Assembly (NCBI RefSeq): GCF_010389155.1
Contig: NC_057764.1
Coordinates: 2,914,001-2,978,000 of the forward strand
From: Erigeron canadensis
Taxonomy: Eukaryota; Streptophyta; Magnoliopsida; Asterales; Asteraceae
Direction: 5' to 3'
Length of the DNA stretch: 64,000 bases
Shown here: piece after piece, positions 45,317-56,640 of the stretch
Numbering within the stretch: position 1 is the first letter of the stretch
Layout: each line of letters begins with the position of its first letter
Translations under genes and position numbers: made by a program
Notes under the pieces: model-generated
Seen by the model: the letters and a program-made list of their open reading frames with translations, nothing else
What the model was told of the DNA's origin: nothing
Databases searched by the model: none

Positions 45317-47250
45317 ACCTAAGTTGTATAATTATATATATGTGACTCGACTCGTAAGAGTCAAAACATTTTTTATACTACATAATATTGTATAACTATA
45401 TATATGTGATGTATTTATAAACAAAATAATTTGATAACGTTGATGATGTCATAATTAATTTAAATATATTAGTATTTATATTGGTATTAGTAGAAAAAGC
45501 TCCCATTAATTTATATTATTTTTGCTTTTATCAACAATTTACACTTTTTATCCATAGTTTATAATTACATTTTGTAGCCAGCAACTTGAGAATTTTTTAA
45601 TATTTTTTATCATTTTAAAAATTAATATATATTTTAACGTATTATTTAAGACATTTTTTATTTCAAATTATCCAACTTATATGTTAACTAATATTTTCAA
45701 TAAGTATATGAATCATAAATATTATTTTAATACATTTATTTTAACATACTTTATGTATATAAAATATTAAAATCTAATAAGTGTTTTAACATACTTTACA
45801 TAATTCAATCATCTTTTTAAAATAAAAGTTCTTTTTTAAATTTTATTAACTGATAATTCATTAATTAATATTAATTTTTGTTTATTTATATCTCAAACTC
45901 TGTCTTTAACATTTAGTTTTTATATTTTAAGTTTAAAAGTTCATTTTTTAAGCAAATTGATAAATTGTTTTGAAATAAGAATTAAATGGTACAATGATCA
46001 TATAAATTGTTAGTAACAATTTTATCAAAAGTTGGTTGTACTTACAATGTCCGGATTTTAAGTACGAAAAATTATACGTTGTGATATTTTGAATCAAAGT
46101 GAAAAGTACCTTTAGGTAATGATAAGCAACAACTGTTATATCAAAAAATATAAACAAAGATTGTTTACAAAAGAATATTACAAAAGATGAAGTACAATTA
46201 CCGCATTTAATGTTTAAAGTTATATTATTTTAATTTGATTTAATATTACTTACACTTTTTACATTTTAATCGACATATTTAATAACTAATCTTATTTTTA
46301 AAGTGTTATAAAATAACCCGTGTATTTGACACGGAGATAAATATAGTAGTATATTAAAAATTGAAGAAACGATTTAAAGTGAATGAGTAAAAGATATGCG
46401 AGGATTTGAAAAAAGTTTGACAAGAATTTGCTTACATAGAAAAATGCAAAGAATAACTTTGGTGATTACTGGAAAGGGCGGGGGAAAAGAGGTTTAATAG
46501 AAAATAACGTCGCTTAATATGCTAAGAATTTGTAAAAGAAAATAATAACTTTGAGTCAAGCGAAAATTTTAGTTTAAGTTTCAACCATATTGGAAAAACC
46601 GATTTAACTTTTAATATGTATTTAAAAAATTATACGAAAGTTAGAAGCAAATCTCTAATATAATACTACCATCATGTTGATTAATTCAATATTATTCATT
46701 GAAAAATAGTATACAAATGGATTAGGAAAAAAATTTAATTTCTTATTTTCGATTGATTTTTCCATGTTTATAAATTAAATTTATATTACATTTAAAATTA
46801 TAATAACATGATTAATAAGATTGCTACATGAATCCAGGAATTAAATCTTTATCCACGTCATTTGGTATACACAAGTTGCCATTTGTGTGTGTACTGTGTA
46901 GTCTTTATTCTGAAACCCATCGAAGACATAATTAAAAGATATGTAGAGCTATAACTATATACATTATTGAATTGAAATTTTACCACAACTAAACTAATAG
47001 TCTAGTTGGAAATGACTCCACCTTTGGATCCGTAGGTCTCCATTTTGAACCCATCAGAGACATGATTTTTGATTTATGGTTTTCAAAACATGTTTCACAT
47101 ATCTAATGCCACGTCGAAGCTAATCACCCTTTTCATACTAAAGAAGAGATCTCAAGTGACATCACTTGTGTGTATTGTCAAGCAAATAAGCCTTCCACAT
47201 TGAAATTTTGATGTCAAGTGATGTGTATTTTATGGTGTATTTAGTGTGGG
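45317..47250. other. AT-rich intergenic DNA
   Basis: 45335-45410 matches 62888-62950 (tgactcgactcgtaagagtc). A perfect small hairpin ccgtgtatttgacacgg lies at 46319-46335, followed by a degenerate tatagtag, possibly a decayed Helitron 3' end. The minus-strand frame 45948-46157 is not convincing. Confidence 0.45.
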
Positions 47251-47254
47251 GGGG

Positions 47255-47300
47255 AATTGTGGATCCACCACGCGCGGGTTCAATCCCGGTCGTTAGCCCA
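47255..47300 (+). pseudogene. 3' part of a plastid-type tRNA-His (GUG)
   Basis: attgtggatccacc followed by gcgcgggttcaatcccggtcg and ttagccc closely follows the anticodon arm, T arm and acceptor 3' strand of plastid trnH-GUG (gattgtgaatccaccatgcg; cgggttcaattcccgtcgtt). The anticodon GTG sits at the expected place. The 5' half of the tRNA is absent, so it cannot be functional. It marks an organelle-DNA insertion; a plastid-derived trnH is also normal in plant mitochondrial DNA. Confidence 0.75.
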
Positions 47301-48200
47301 ACAATAAATGGACCATTTGTTACGGAGACAGAAGACAAACCTAGAAAGCTTTTTTTCTGTAAGTCATCTCGCGGCTTCAAACGCATCCAAGCACTTGGTA
47401 TCCGATTGAAAGAAATAGATTCGCGTCGCCTACTTGCTGAAAACACAAATGAAATGTCCGACCATGAATTATATGAGAAGTTTTTAAGACCTTTTTTAGT
47501 TCATAATGAATGAAATGAACCCCCGGATGAGGAGCAAAGCTCCCCTCCCTTTTAATAAACCATGGGGACCCCCTAGTAGTTTACCGGACAAATTGAGTTG
47601 TCGTCACGAGACCTTTCTTAGTGGAAGATCGGAATTCTCTTCATCACGAGACTCATCGGATCAGACACCCGAGAGACCCCCACAATTGAGTAAGTAAGAG
47701 GACAACAAGCAAAGAGTTGTGCTTTCATTTCTTTGTTGAGATTGAAATAAAGTTCTTTAAAAATGGGGTAGGTATAATGAACGCAGGCCAAGTCAAGAAA
47801 AGGACTTCCTTACTTTTAGTCTTAATTACTAGTAGTTTGAAGCGAAATCGATTTTTTTGGCACTCAGTTCCTTCGTCTTAAGTAAAGTTCAATTTACTTT
47901 TTTGATTCGGAACTCTTAGTCGAGTTGATGGTGAGATCTTTTTTTTGTTCAGGTTCAAGAGGAAGAAGAGAAGAGGAATCGCCGCCCAATGGTGCTTTTA
48001 TGAAAGTACGGTCACCGGTGGCTAATACCTTCTCGACACTATCGAACCTGAAATGTGTATTTGGGCGGGGAATAAGGCAGGATTGAAATGGCGGACCTTT
48101 TGATTTTTGAAAGTGAGGAGAAAGATAAATAGAGGAAGAATGGAGAGAAGGCCAAATCATACTTATCAAATCTAAAATGTATTTTTTTTTCACAACTTCC
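47255..48200. other. Probable organelle-derived (mitochondrial) DNA insertion
   Basis: Base composition changes to nearly 45 percent GC, unlike the flanks. The block starts with the trnH remnant, and two overlapping plus frames follow. The frame 47301-47513 contains SSRGFKRIQALGIRLKEID and ends RPFLVHNE; 47506-47697 contains SKAPLPFNKPWGPPSSLP. I do not recognise either as a named gene. The style resembles plant mitochondrial intergenic ORFs. The minus-strand frames at 47894-48275 are of the same kind. The right boundary (about 48200) is set by the return to AT-rich DNA. Confidence 0.5.
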
Positions 48201-48239
48201 TTTCATGTCTTCTTTTTTTCTTTGAATCTCCAATCCAAC

Positions 48240-50880
48240 TTTTGAAAATGATTGTATATGTATGTATATATACATACATCTGTATATCCATATGTATACA
48301 TACAGCTATAAATCAAACTTGTTCATTTTTGTCTTGGATGAAAGAACAAATCAAGGATATAGACATATGAAATTGCGAATTGGCTTCTAATGACGATAGA
48401 AGACCGATGATGATGCTGATAACCTAATTAGACTTCGAATATTGGATTGGAATTCATGTGTAAGTTTTGATATTTGTTGTTTTATGAATATTTATTTATT
48501 TATTTCATAATATATATTGTAGAATTGATGCATCTAAGGTGTTTGATAATATGTGTGAAAGAATTTTTTTTTTTTTTATCAATTTGATAGTATAGTTTGT
48601 GGTGTTAAAATGATCATAAGCTTTTATTTATTTAGTTGTCAAATCACTTCTCTAAAAATGTCATTTATATACAAAAATCATTTGATATTTTAAAGTTGGG
48701 CATTGCCAATGGTGAAAGCAAGTAAAAGAAGCAGAAAAGAAAAAAAATCATTTGATATTTTAAAGTTGCACTACTATGCTTAACTATTATTTTTTGTTTC
48801 TTTTGACTGCAGGTGAATGAAAGAGACATGCCAAGACTTTCTTTTACAAAGGAATGGAAAGATTGATAATAAAGTGTTCCCATGAATAAAAAGAGTAAGT
48901 CTTGACGGACATAGAGGTATGACTAGATTACTTGAATGAAAATTAAGTGGTTGCTCATGGTTTTTGTTGATTCAGCCTAATATATAGGTATATAAATATA
49001 TGTTATGTATATATATGTAACTATATATATAGATACATATATGTTACATGTCTTTTTTAATGGCTTTAAACAGATTCAGCCTAATATGAGGGTGTTAATG
49101 CTTAAAATTGAAGAGGAGTTTTCGATTTTAGAGGCACAAACGACTTGTGCTGTTGAAGATTTGAAGTTTGCAGGTTCTTTCAATGTTTCTCCCTATGTTA
49201 TAGAATTTTTCATTATGTGATCGAGCTCAAGTTTTGCATAGATGTGATGGTGAAGGGTATGTGGGTTTGTTTAGTGTGTTCATTGATAGTTGTATATGGT
49301 TTTTTCAATTTTATGCTATACATATTTATTTCAATTTTAGATTCAGCCTAATAAGTATTTAGCTAATTAGCTGAATATATTCTCTGTTATGGAGCATGTA
49401 TGATACTATTCATCTTGAATGTAATAAACTGCTTGCTATTGAAGCTCTTGAATGTAATATCTCAACTGTTATTTCATCTTTAGCTTCTAATTTAAAAGCT
49501 TTTCATGTTTGAGTGCAGAGGGAAGCTTGGAATCTTGATTGTTGATTTGCCCATTTGTGAGTGTTTTTTGTTCAAGATGACGAACTTGAGGTATTTGAGA
49601 TAATAAGACGGTATTGGAAGAATCTAATGCACTCCCAAAAATGAGGTACTTTCGGGTTTTTTTTTTTTGGTTTTATGAGGTACTATGGAAATTCAATTTC
49701 GTGATAACTATTAACAGTGTTTTTGTAGAGGGGCTTAACCCTTTTAGTGGTGGCGGTGGATTTAATCCTTTGGGTTAAAAGAATGGGTTGGGTAACTCTT
49801 CAAAATGACTCAAAAAGTTTGGTTAAAAGGCTTAAGCTAAATTTTCCGTTATTGGACGATAAGTTGTAGACTCAGACTTTAAGTGGTAGGTGGACTGGTG
49901 CCTTCACTGGACTTTACCTCAGCTATATCAGGAAAGTTTTTATGACCCGAATATAGTCATTGGGTAATAATTAGTTTTATACATCTAAATAAGGGTTTGG
50001 ATGAAGATGATGGTGAAAAGGTAATATTTTGTCCTTGGTTATTGAAAATCTGTCCTAAACTCAATACAAAAAATTGAGGGTTGTTGTGAAGGGCCATGGA
50101 GGAGGTTGTGTATTGCCTACATTTTGGGTATGTCATTTACATTATCATTCAAATTAGTGTGAACGTGACTATTATATATTTTAGTGGATAACATGTGTTC
50201 AAACTTTTTTTCATAGAATAAATGCAGAGGACATGGTGAAGAGAAACAAGAAAGGGCAAGTTGGCGGCAAGGATGGCAAAGTTCAAATCCAAACCTCACT
50301 CACTCTTCAACCGTTAAGCCACTATAAATATACATGAACACAAAGAAGAAGCACATATCCACAGGTACATATTCGTTTCTTTCAGGTCAACAGACTAAGG
50401 AGTTTTGTTTTTATTGCTTTTTTGGACTAAATGAGATTAGCTTTTGATATCATGTGTGATTATTATAGGCATTGAAATTGGTGGTTAGTTTATATGAGGC
50501 GGTTGCTGATGAAAATGGCCGTCAAGGGATGAGATATCTAAGGCGAAGACCTCAACGTTACAAGCATGGATCATATTTTTTATTGGCGAGGTATATAAAT
50601 AAGTTACAAAGTTCATGTTTGATGGTGTATACCCTTGTGTAATATGTATGATATTACACAATGCCAGAAGAGGTAATCGAGCAATTGGATTGCAAAACAA
50701 TTGTTGCATCACCACTTGAGTATGATATAAAAAAGTGAGGAGGTGAAATCTGTCTTTGGAGAGTGGTGGGGAAGTATACATTTTTTGTTTTATATAGTAG
50801 TTATAAGAAAAATGACATTTATATCTTACACACCTTTTTTGTGTCGATCAACCTTAAGTTATATAACTCTATAGTTATTT
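48240..50880. other. Intergenic DNA with small duplications
   Basis: aaaaatcatttgatattttaaagtt occurs at about 48674 and 48746. The phrase gattcagcctaatat recurs near 48973, 49074 and 49341. No family can be assigned to the frame at 49005-49220. Remnant of an unrecognised element or gene. Confidence 0.4.
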
Positions 50881-50886
50881 GACTTT

Positions 50887-51436
50887 TTGTGACATTGGTG
50901 CACACCATGCACCTGATGCAGTTGTTGTGTGTAGAGAAGTCATTGAAGTTACAGGTGCTAAAAAATGACCAAATGTTGTTGCGCAAAATATGGCTGATAC
51001 AAGTATTTCTCAAGAGGTTCAAGGGTTGAATGATGTTCCTTCAAATGATCAACCTCATAAGAGTGGCAAGGCAAAGCAGCATGTCGGGGTTCGCGATTCT
51101 GCAGTTGAAGTTCCAGCCACCGGTGGGCCCCAAATGTCTGTGGAAGATTCTGGGAAAGCTAACAATGCAGCAGCTCATGCTGAACATGGTATTTTACCTG
51201 CGGAGACACAATTTTGTATGAAGGGCCTCACATGGAGAGAGGACATAAGGCAAGGATTGACATCGATGAAGTACTCAGTTGGAAAGATGAGATACCATCC
51301 ATACAAGAGGACAAGCAAAAGGTGGGCTTTGCAAATGTGGTTCAAGTATAAAGAGCATGTACACGTAGATGTCGAAGAGCACGAAATAGAAGCAACATGT
51401 GTTTCAAGTATAGAAGAGCAGTGTTCTTTTCATTAG
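50887..51436 (+). pseudogene. Unidentified coding remnant, about 180 codons with one stop
   Basis: The open frame from 50990 (148 codons) continues upstream in the same frame as DIGAHHAPDAVVVCREVIEV, interrupted only by a TGA at about 50967. Codon use is clearly more protein-like than the surroundings. The C-terminal part contains MKYSVGKMRYHPYKRTSKRW and a His/Glu-rich end. I recognise no domain. It lies 250 bp left of a CACTA terminus and may be the end of an older transposon or host gene. If the TGA is a splice boundary rather than a stop, an intact exon is possible. Confidence 0.4.
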
Positions 51437-51840
51437 TTTTTGAGTTTGATCTGTCTTGAATGAAGTAAATGTGTGAAGAAAATTTATCTGCTTGAGGGTG
51501 TCATTTGGTTGGCCTTTAATCCAGGTATATGTTTCATAATAGGTAGGGTTTAATTGATATTCTCTTCCTTGGTAAGACTCCCAAGGGTGACACAACTTTT
51601 GTTATGGAGCAACATCATGAGTCTAAGTGTGAAATCATGTCACTTAAGATAATGACTTCTTATTTACATATCTAAACTGCTTTGTTACCACTACAACAAA
51701 ATGGGGCTTTTAGGACGCCCAAAACCGTCCTATAATGCTACTTTATAGGACCTTTCGTCTAATAGGACCAACTCTAAAAGGGTTTCATGTAAGGCGGTCG
51801 TAATAAGTCATAAGCATCCTAATAGTCCGAATACATATAA

Positions 51841-52547
51841 GGACACTTTTGCAATGTCGTAACATGTGATTACCTACTTTTGTTATTTTAGTACCCATTA
51901 TAGCGTCCTTAAAGATTAGTTTATAGGACCCTTATAATGTAATACCATTGTTACGTTAGTACCAAAAAAAGGGTCCTAACATCTCAAACAAGATTATGAA
52001 ACCAATTTTATGGTCGCATAATATGTCTATGTAAAACTCAAATAGCGTCCTAATAGATACATATTAGGACACTTTTGCAATGTCGTAACATGTAATTACC
52101 TACTTTTGTTATCTTGGTACCCCATTATAGCGTCCTTAAAGGTTACTTTATAGGACCCTTATAATGTAATACCATTGTTACGTTAGTACCAAAAAAAAGG
52201 TCCTAACATCTCAAATAAGATTACGAGACCAATTTTATGGTCGTAAAATATGTCTATGAAAAACTCAAATAGCGTCCTAATAAATACATATTAGGACACT
52301 TTTGCAATGTCGTAACATGTGATTACCTACTTTTATTATTTTGGTACCCCATTATAACGTCCTTAAAGGTTAATTTATAGGACTCTTAAAATGTAATATA
52401 ATTGTTGTTTTAGGACAAAATAAAAGGTCCTAATATCTCAACTAAGACTATGAAACCAATTATAGAGTCGCAATATCTATCTATAAATAACCCAAATGGC
52501 GTCCTAATAAAAACATATTAGGACACTTTCACAATGTTGTATAAAGT
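51841..52547. repeat. Subterminal tandem repeat, 226-bp unit, about 3 copies
   Basis: ggacacttttgcaatgtcgt starts units at 51841, 52067 and 52293, and a partial fourth at about 52520. Units contain direct and inverted aggac/gtcct motifs as expected for transposase-binding subterminal regions. Confidence 0.9.
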
Positions 52548-52549
52548 TT

Positions 52550-54795
52550 ACTAAAAAACATTTAAATAATGGCTTTTATTAAACAATTAAACACACCACC
52601 AAATATATAAAACCATAATAGTTATTATGTATAAAAAATCAACTAACGATAGAAACGGAATTTTATTATATTTCAAATAAACGTGCATGTTCATAACAAA
52701 AACACTAAACATTGAGTTATAACACTATCCAACATAAAGTCTTGTAACATAATAAAAGGAACTAAAAGCAATGAAGAAAACAACAAGCATCCATAATGCC
52801 TTCTCAATCCTCAAGAACCGCAAGTCATCGTGCATCCTCAATCCTCACGAACTACCTACAAATAAACCATCTATATGTAAGCATTAAAAGTCCAATAGTA
52901 TATACATCCCAAAAACTAAGCCAACTACACTTATAAACACATCTATAATAAATTAATCACATCTAAGTACACTGTGTTTAACATGTTCAACCATATATGT
53001 GATGGAACCGGGTGAACAGGCATATGAGGTCGTTGCTGCAGTAGACATGCAAAATTCAAAATTAAAGTTTGCACATGATGGAATACAAATCAATATAAGA
53101 GTACAATGTGACTTCTGTTGGCACAAGGAGCAGTACTTGACGCAGTAATTGTATAGAAAACAATTCAAGTGCCCTTCAACAAACCATATGTTGCATACAT
53201 GGACTGAGGTCATTGAAATAAATGTATAGGAACCCAAAACGAAACAGAATACAGTGACAACAGAACTTGTAACTAAAACTGGCTTCGTAATAAGGAAGGG
53301 GTCGCTGCCTTAGGGTTGAAGGATGGAGCTTAACTGAATAGTAGTTTAAACTAGATCCTTTTGGTTACGGGCTACCTTCCATTCAATGTAAATTCAACGA
53401 TTCACTAGAATCCTATTAGATCCACTTATAGATACAGTAGGCAACAACCACTAAACAGAAAACGTACGGTTATCAGTTTTAGACCCTTTTGTTAGTTACA
53501 CCAAGTACAAATTAAAAGACTAGAATGAAGGTTACCTGCAAACAAAATCCATTAATCCAAGCTGACAAAAAATAGTTTCCAAATAAGCAAAAATATCAGT
53601 AGTGTTATTTTAAACATAAAAATATTGAATGGTCATTCATCCTTTCTTGTATTGAAAGTTGTGACTTGGATATGTATCAACACCATTTTATTACCAGCTA
53701 ATGTGTTTAATAAACTAGGAGACAGCAAGTAGCAACTAAAGGAGCTATGATCAGTCTGTTTACCAGTCTATTTACCATTTTCACCTATTCCTTTAAGCTA
53801 AACGCTTTTATTTACGTATTTCCCAAATGTTCTGATACAAGCCATTTGAAATAAATCATAAACCAAACCGCCCAGTACAAGTAAACACACGTGTGGAAAA
53901 ACATGATCAGGCAGGAGAATGAACATATATCTTATTCTGTGAGTATATATAGATATATGACCAAAATCACAACGCCAAAATAGACTCAAACTTGGAATAT
54001 CCTAAAGTATTTCACAATATTCCAGGTCATTGACATGCCCTGTTAATTTAATGACTAGAATGTAGTGACCAAGATACTAGGAAACTGTTGTATACAGCAT
54101 GATAGGTTATATTTGTTTAATTATAAAATTTTATATTGATTAATTGAGTTTAATAAGATCAATAATAATATAAAGTTATAAAATTCACATATGTCAAATC
54201 CAGCTTAGCATGTATCGTGTTCTGTTGCAAAAACCAGACTTAGGAGTTTTAGATATCAAATTAATATCCATTATTTTGTTAAGCATCAAAACTGTTCAAT
54301 GATGTGGCAAAATCAGCAGTAGTACATCTAGCTGTTGTCTACGTATGAACATACGTACATAGGCAATGAAATCTCTTTCAACAATTTCTTCAATATTCTT
54401 TCCACAAGTAACATTATACCAGATTAAACAATGACAAATAGTGGCAAAATGGGTGGGTCAGACCGCTTGATAAAAACATGAAATCTTTACATCAGTCAGA
54501 CAGTCGCAAAAGGTTGACAACCTACTTTCTTTTTGTGAACTTCAATTTTTTTTTTCTACAAGTAAACATTATTTCTGATTAATTGAATTGCTTCTACTAT
54601 ATACGCTTCTAATGATTTCTATTGTTCTTAACTACAGTCAAAGTTTTAAAATTTACCTTAGGTTTAACTGCACAATACACCCTAATATCATTTCTCAAAA
54701 AAGGGTTACACCGACGACCTCGATGCCATCAACATTTGATGGATATTATTGAGACAGCCAAGACAAGGAAATGGAAAAGTTTAAGAAATACATAC
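52550..54795. other. CACTA interior downstream of the TNP1-like exons
   Basis: May include a last exon and 3' UTR of the minus-strand gene. No exon could be assigned with confidence. The small frames at 52953-53237, 53798-53989 and 54622-54858 are not supported. Confidence 0.4.
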
Positions 54796-56605
54796 CGAGA
54801 TGAACGGGCAAGGCCATGCAATAGTTGCACCAAGAGAATCTTGAATCGTGGAGAATAATCCATAAGGTCTGACCAGCATTTCATCTTTTTTTATTGCAAC
54901 TTGAACGTTTACCTCACACCATCCATGCCCAATCTCTATACCACCAACTATGTCATTTGGGTCCAAGCTCTTCACCCATCCTTTTGCTACAGTCTCAGTT
55001 GGATTTAGAATGCTTTTAAGGAAAACCTCATTTCCAACCTAGATTTTAGCAATCAAATTATGTATCAGAAACAAGCAAGAAAGATTCGACAAGAATGGAC
55101 TGGGCCTAAAGTACCGAGCTAAAATGACTAAGCAAAAATTCAAGTTACCAGACTCTACAAACTAGTGACCTGATCAAATCAAAACATGTATTTTCTTAAA
55201 CAAATGTACTATCCTGTGCACAAACTAGTACATACAAACTGATATGTTAATCATGTTATGTATAAGAAACCGAGCAACAAAAGACCGAGACGAATGGACC
55301 GGGCCTAAAGCACCAAATTGAAAAGACCGAGCAATATACAAGTAACCAAAGTATACAAACTAGTGAGTTGATCAAATTAAAACATGTATTTGCTTAAACA
55401 GTTGTATTATTCAGTGCATGAGCAACTAGTACCTATAAACTTATATGTTGATCAACAACCTAACAAGTTGGACATAGAAGCAAAGAAGTTAAGGCGAGCA
55501 ATAGGCTTACAACAGCAGAATTTCAGGAACAGAATTACACCAACAAACTTACAGAAATAGAATTTCAGGAAAATAATTACAGCAACAGAATTTTAGGAAC
55601 AGAACTACAGCAGCAAGATTTCAGAAACAGAATTATAGCGACAGAATTACAGGAACAGATTTACAAGAACAGATTGATAGCAGATTCAGTACAGATTATC
55701 AACTACACAGATTCAGTACAGAATTTCAGATTCACTACAGCAGCATTCCAGAAACACAATGACTACAGATTCAGCACAGATACAGAAACATAATTACGGA
55801 AACCAAAAAAGAATTACAATTAATAAAAACTAAAACAAACACAAAAACAGAAACATAAACATAAACATAACCTAAAATTGAAACATAATGTAAAAAACAG
55901 AAATAGAAACACAATGTAAGCAAGACTACATGGAACAAAAACCGAAATGGCGAAATCCATAACGTGATTACTAGGAAATTTATAAAGTCGTAAAACTATC
56001 ATGAAAACAATCCAAAATGGAAATTACTATCTAAAAACCATCCAAAAAAGTATCATGAAACAATCTTATCAAGATTCCAGAAACACATTTCAATCAACTT
56101 GAAGGTAGGGATCAACTAATAACTGATCAATTTTGGTTTAATAACTCGGTCCATTCATCCAGTGTCACTGTTTGTTACTATTACGTAGGGCTTTATAGAT
56201 ACTGTATGTATTGTAATTTATCAAGTCATATAAAAGCTGGAACAGTAAGGATTTTATGCGGAAACATACCCGTAAAGGTGCAGGTCCATTGGTCACAACA
56301 GGGGAATGCGAGGTTAAAGGCGGATCACTGGAACCATCCATCGACCCATTAATCTTTGCTTGGGCTTTTAACCAGTCCACTTCACTAGTAAGTTCTTCAC
56401 ATCGAGCTTTCAATTGGATGTTTTCTTTATGACATGCTGAACGATTTGGAATTACCCCCCATACATCAGAAGCACGAACACCCAAACCATACATGATTGC
56501 ATCACCATTGCGATCCTTACCCATGACTTTAGAAAAAATATCATCTGGTCCAGGCGTATCATTCGAACCTTCGGCAAGTTTTAGTTTGATTTGTTTCATC
56601 TTCGC
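54796..56605 (-). CDS. TNP1 / En-Spm-like transposon protein, two exons seen (partial)
   Basis: Exon 56270-56605 (112 codons) begins after a ttcaatttag acceptor and reads KQIKLKLAEGSNDTPGPDDI, FSKVMGKDRNGDAIMYGLG and an Asp/Glu-Lys coiled-coil-like segment to APLR. A GT-AG intron (55039-56269) joins it in phase to exon 54796-55038: VGNEVFLKSILNPTETV, DPNDIVGGIEIGHGWCEVN, then DEMLVRPYGLFSTIQDSLG and ATIAWPCPF. The second exon is the C-terminal domain of plant TNP1/En/Spm-like transposase proteins (Pfam family Transposase_23), and the first resembles the preceding conserved region (FxKVMGKDRxG). It ends at a GTATGT donor, so another exon follows. Both exons are fully open. N-terminal exons are not identified. 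Confidence 0.7.
55057..55452. repeat. Tandem duplication of about 200 bp in the TNP1-like intron
   Basis: Copy 1 about 55057-55252 and copy 2 about 55257-55452 share ttatgtat.agaaac, gaatgga.cgggcctaaag, acaaactagtga and aaaacatgtatttt. Confidence 0.8.
55500..55800. repeat. Degenerate cagaattncagnaacagaattacag repeat
   Basis: About 300 bp of low-complexity DNA made from short cagaatt / acagca / cagattca units within the intron. Confidence 0.75.
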
Positions 56606-56640
56606 CTAAATTGAATATAGCAACAAAATGATTATATGTA

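Larger units (their letters stand above)
51689..56640 (-). mobile_element. CACTA (En/Spm) element, left terminus and body
   Basis: Starts CACTACAACAAAATGGGGCT at 51689, a canonical CACTA terminus. It is followed by a subterminal region in which aggac / gtcct motifs recur many times and a 226-bp unit is repeated (51841-52547). Minus-strand TNP1-like exons lie inside (54796-55038, 56270-56605), so this terminus is the element's 3' end. The other CACTA end was not found and may lie beyond 57 kb or be lost, so the right coordinate is only the last supported coding position. Confidence 0.75.

Noticed and set aside
47255..47300. Functional tRNA-His gene
   Set aside because: The 5' half (acceptor 5' strand and D arm) is missing.
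51841..52547. CRISPR-like regular direct repeats
   Set aside because: Units are contiguous 226-bp tandem copies in a plant CACTA terminus, not short repeats with unique spacers.
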